Position numbers and translations under genes: made by a program
NCBI GenBank assembly: GCA_002919235.1
Contig: PKEX01000029.1
Span: forward strand, 112,583-176,582
Direction of reading: 5' to 3'
DNA from: Clostridia bacterium
Lineage (GTDB): Bacteria; Bacillota; Limnochordia; DTU080; RSA5
Length of the DNA: 64,000 nucleotides
Part shown: positions 63,224 through 64,000 of the stretch, piece after piece
Numbering within the stretch: the first letter of the stretch is position 1
How the letters are laid out: each line of letters opens with the position of its first letter
The notes under the pieces: model-generated
Seen by the model: only the letters and a program-made list of their open reading frames with translations
Told to the model about the DNA's origin: nothing
Database searches by the model: none

Positions 63224-63973
63224 TCAACTCTGGATCGCCTGCAGCGATTCTTCGGAGATGTCCAGGTTGGCGAAGACGTCCTGGACGTCGTCGTGCTCCT
63301 CCAGCGCGTCCAGCAGCGCGAGGAGCTTCTTCGCAGTCTCTCCTTCCACGGTGACGGTGCTGTTGGCCCGCATCGTCACTTCCGAGAAGGAGATCTTCCA
63401 GCCGCCCGCCTCCAGGGCTTCCCGCACCGAGCGGAACGACTCGGGCTCCGTCACCACGATGAACTCGTCTTCGCCCACTTCGACGTCGTCCGCGCCGGCC
63501 TCGACCGCCGCCATCATCAGCTCGTCTTCGTCCACGCCTTCTTTGGCGATGCGGATCTCGCCCTTCCGGCTGAACATCCATGCGACGCAGCCCGACTCGC
63601 CCAAGCTCCCGCCGTACCGGGAGAAAATGTGCCGGATCTCAGAGGCGGTGCGGTTGCGGTTGTCGGTCATGATCTGCAGCATCACCGCGACGCCGCCGGG
63701 ACCGTAGCCCTCATAGACGAGCTCCTCGTAGGACTCTCCCTCAAGCTCACCGATGCCCCGCTTGATCGCGCGCTCGATGTTCTCGTTGGGCACGTTGAAG
63801 GACTTGGCCTTTTCGATGGCCACCCTCAACTTGAAGTTGGACTCAGGGTCAGGCCCGCCCTCACGAGCGGCGACCGAGATCATCCGGGCCATCTTGGTGA
63901 AAATTTTGCCGCGCCGGGCGTCTTCTTTCGCCTTCTTGTGTTTGATGTTGTCCCATTTGGAGTGGCCCGCCAT
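63224..63973 (-). CDS. yebC: YebC/PmpR family protein
   Basis: Protein of 249 residues of the YebC/TACO1 family, described as a DNA-binding regulator and, more recently, as a factor that eases ribosome stalling. Start GHSKWDNIKHKKAKEDARRG, then GYGPGGVAVMLQIMTDNRNR and GGSLGESGCVAWMF, which are highly conserved. It is the first gene of the yebC-bofC-ruvCAB run; its upstream region is at the window edge. Confidence 0.97.
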   Translation of the reverse strand: MAGHSKWDNIKHKKAKEDARRGKIFTKMARMISVAAREGGPDPESNFKLRVAIEKAKSFNVPNENIERAIKRGIGELEGESYEELVYEGYGPGGVAVMLQIMTDNRNRTASEIRHIFSRYGGSLGESGCVAWMFSRKGEIRIAKEGVDEDELMMAAVEAGADDVEVGEDEFIVVTEPESFRSVREALEAGGWKISFSEVTMRANSTVTVEGETAKKLLALLDALEEHDDVQDVFANLDISEESLQAIQS

Positions 63974-64000
63974 CCCTCAAGCCTCCTCCTCTTCGGATTC

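Overview
The window comes from a high-GC, endospore-forming, respiring member of the Firmicutes, probably one of the deep-branching thermophile-like groups such as Symbiobacteriales, Thermaerobacterales or Limnochordia. Evidence for sporulation: spoIIP, spoIIR, spoIIGA-sigE, sigG, a YlmC/YmxH protein and a BofC-domain protein. Evidence for respiration: the end of complex I and a caa3-type oxidase. The peptidoglycan is predicted to contain meso-diaminopimelate, because MurE carries a DNPR motif. GTG and TTG starts are common, and many neighbouring genes overlap by exactly 4 nt. The genus assignment is inference; no search was run.

Layout. 1-3385: 3' end of nuoN, two convergent cold-shock genes, an RlmD-type rRNA methylase and tRNA-Ala(CGC). 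3490-12535: a helicase-rich block. A SNF2 helicase plus YqhG-like partner reads rightward (3490-6263). A diverged paralogous pair reads leftward (12535-9333), followed by an MrfA (YprA) helicase and a gamma-carbonic-anhydrase-like protein. 12563-24901 (all leftward): murC, spoIIP, a UPF0182 membrane protein, Hsp33, RodZ, FtsK/SpoIIIE, PgeF, YlmC, SpoIIR and SigG. 25054-26749: spoIIGA-sigE, the only rightward genes in this part, as if a 1.7-kb cassette had been flipped within the usual ftsZ-spoIIGA-sigE-sigG order. 26758-41357 (leftward): the division and cell-wall cluster mraZ-rsmH-ftsL-ftsI-murE-murF-mraY-ftsW-murG-murB-murA-ftsQ-ftsZ, with no murD and no ftsA.

41716-43045: a small zinc protein and a Nif3 family protein. 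43306-49199: cytochrome oxidase coxBACD, an SQR-like flavoprotein and a small secreted protein. This block separates nif3 from dnaG-rpoD, which are near neighbours in many Firmicutes. 49251-63973 (leftward): tRNA-Glu and tRNA-Ile2, then a replication, translation and recombination block in which yebC-bofC-ruvC-ruvA-ruvB-DUF2905 runs into yqzL-recO-glyQ-glyS-ppdK-dnaG-rpoD. A glycine T-box precedes glyQ.

The window is mostly chromosomal housekeeping. No insertion sequence, phage, CRISPR array or rRNA gene was seen. The least ordinary parts are the paired SNF2/YqhG modules, one partner of which ends in a dense cysteine-rich tail; the inverted spoIIGA-sigE cassette; the pared-down division cluster; and the repeat-rich cox promoter region.
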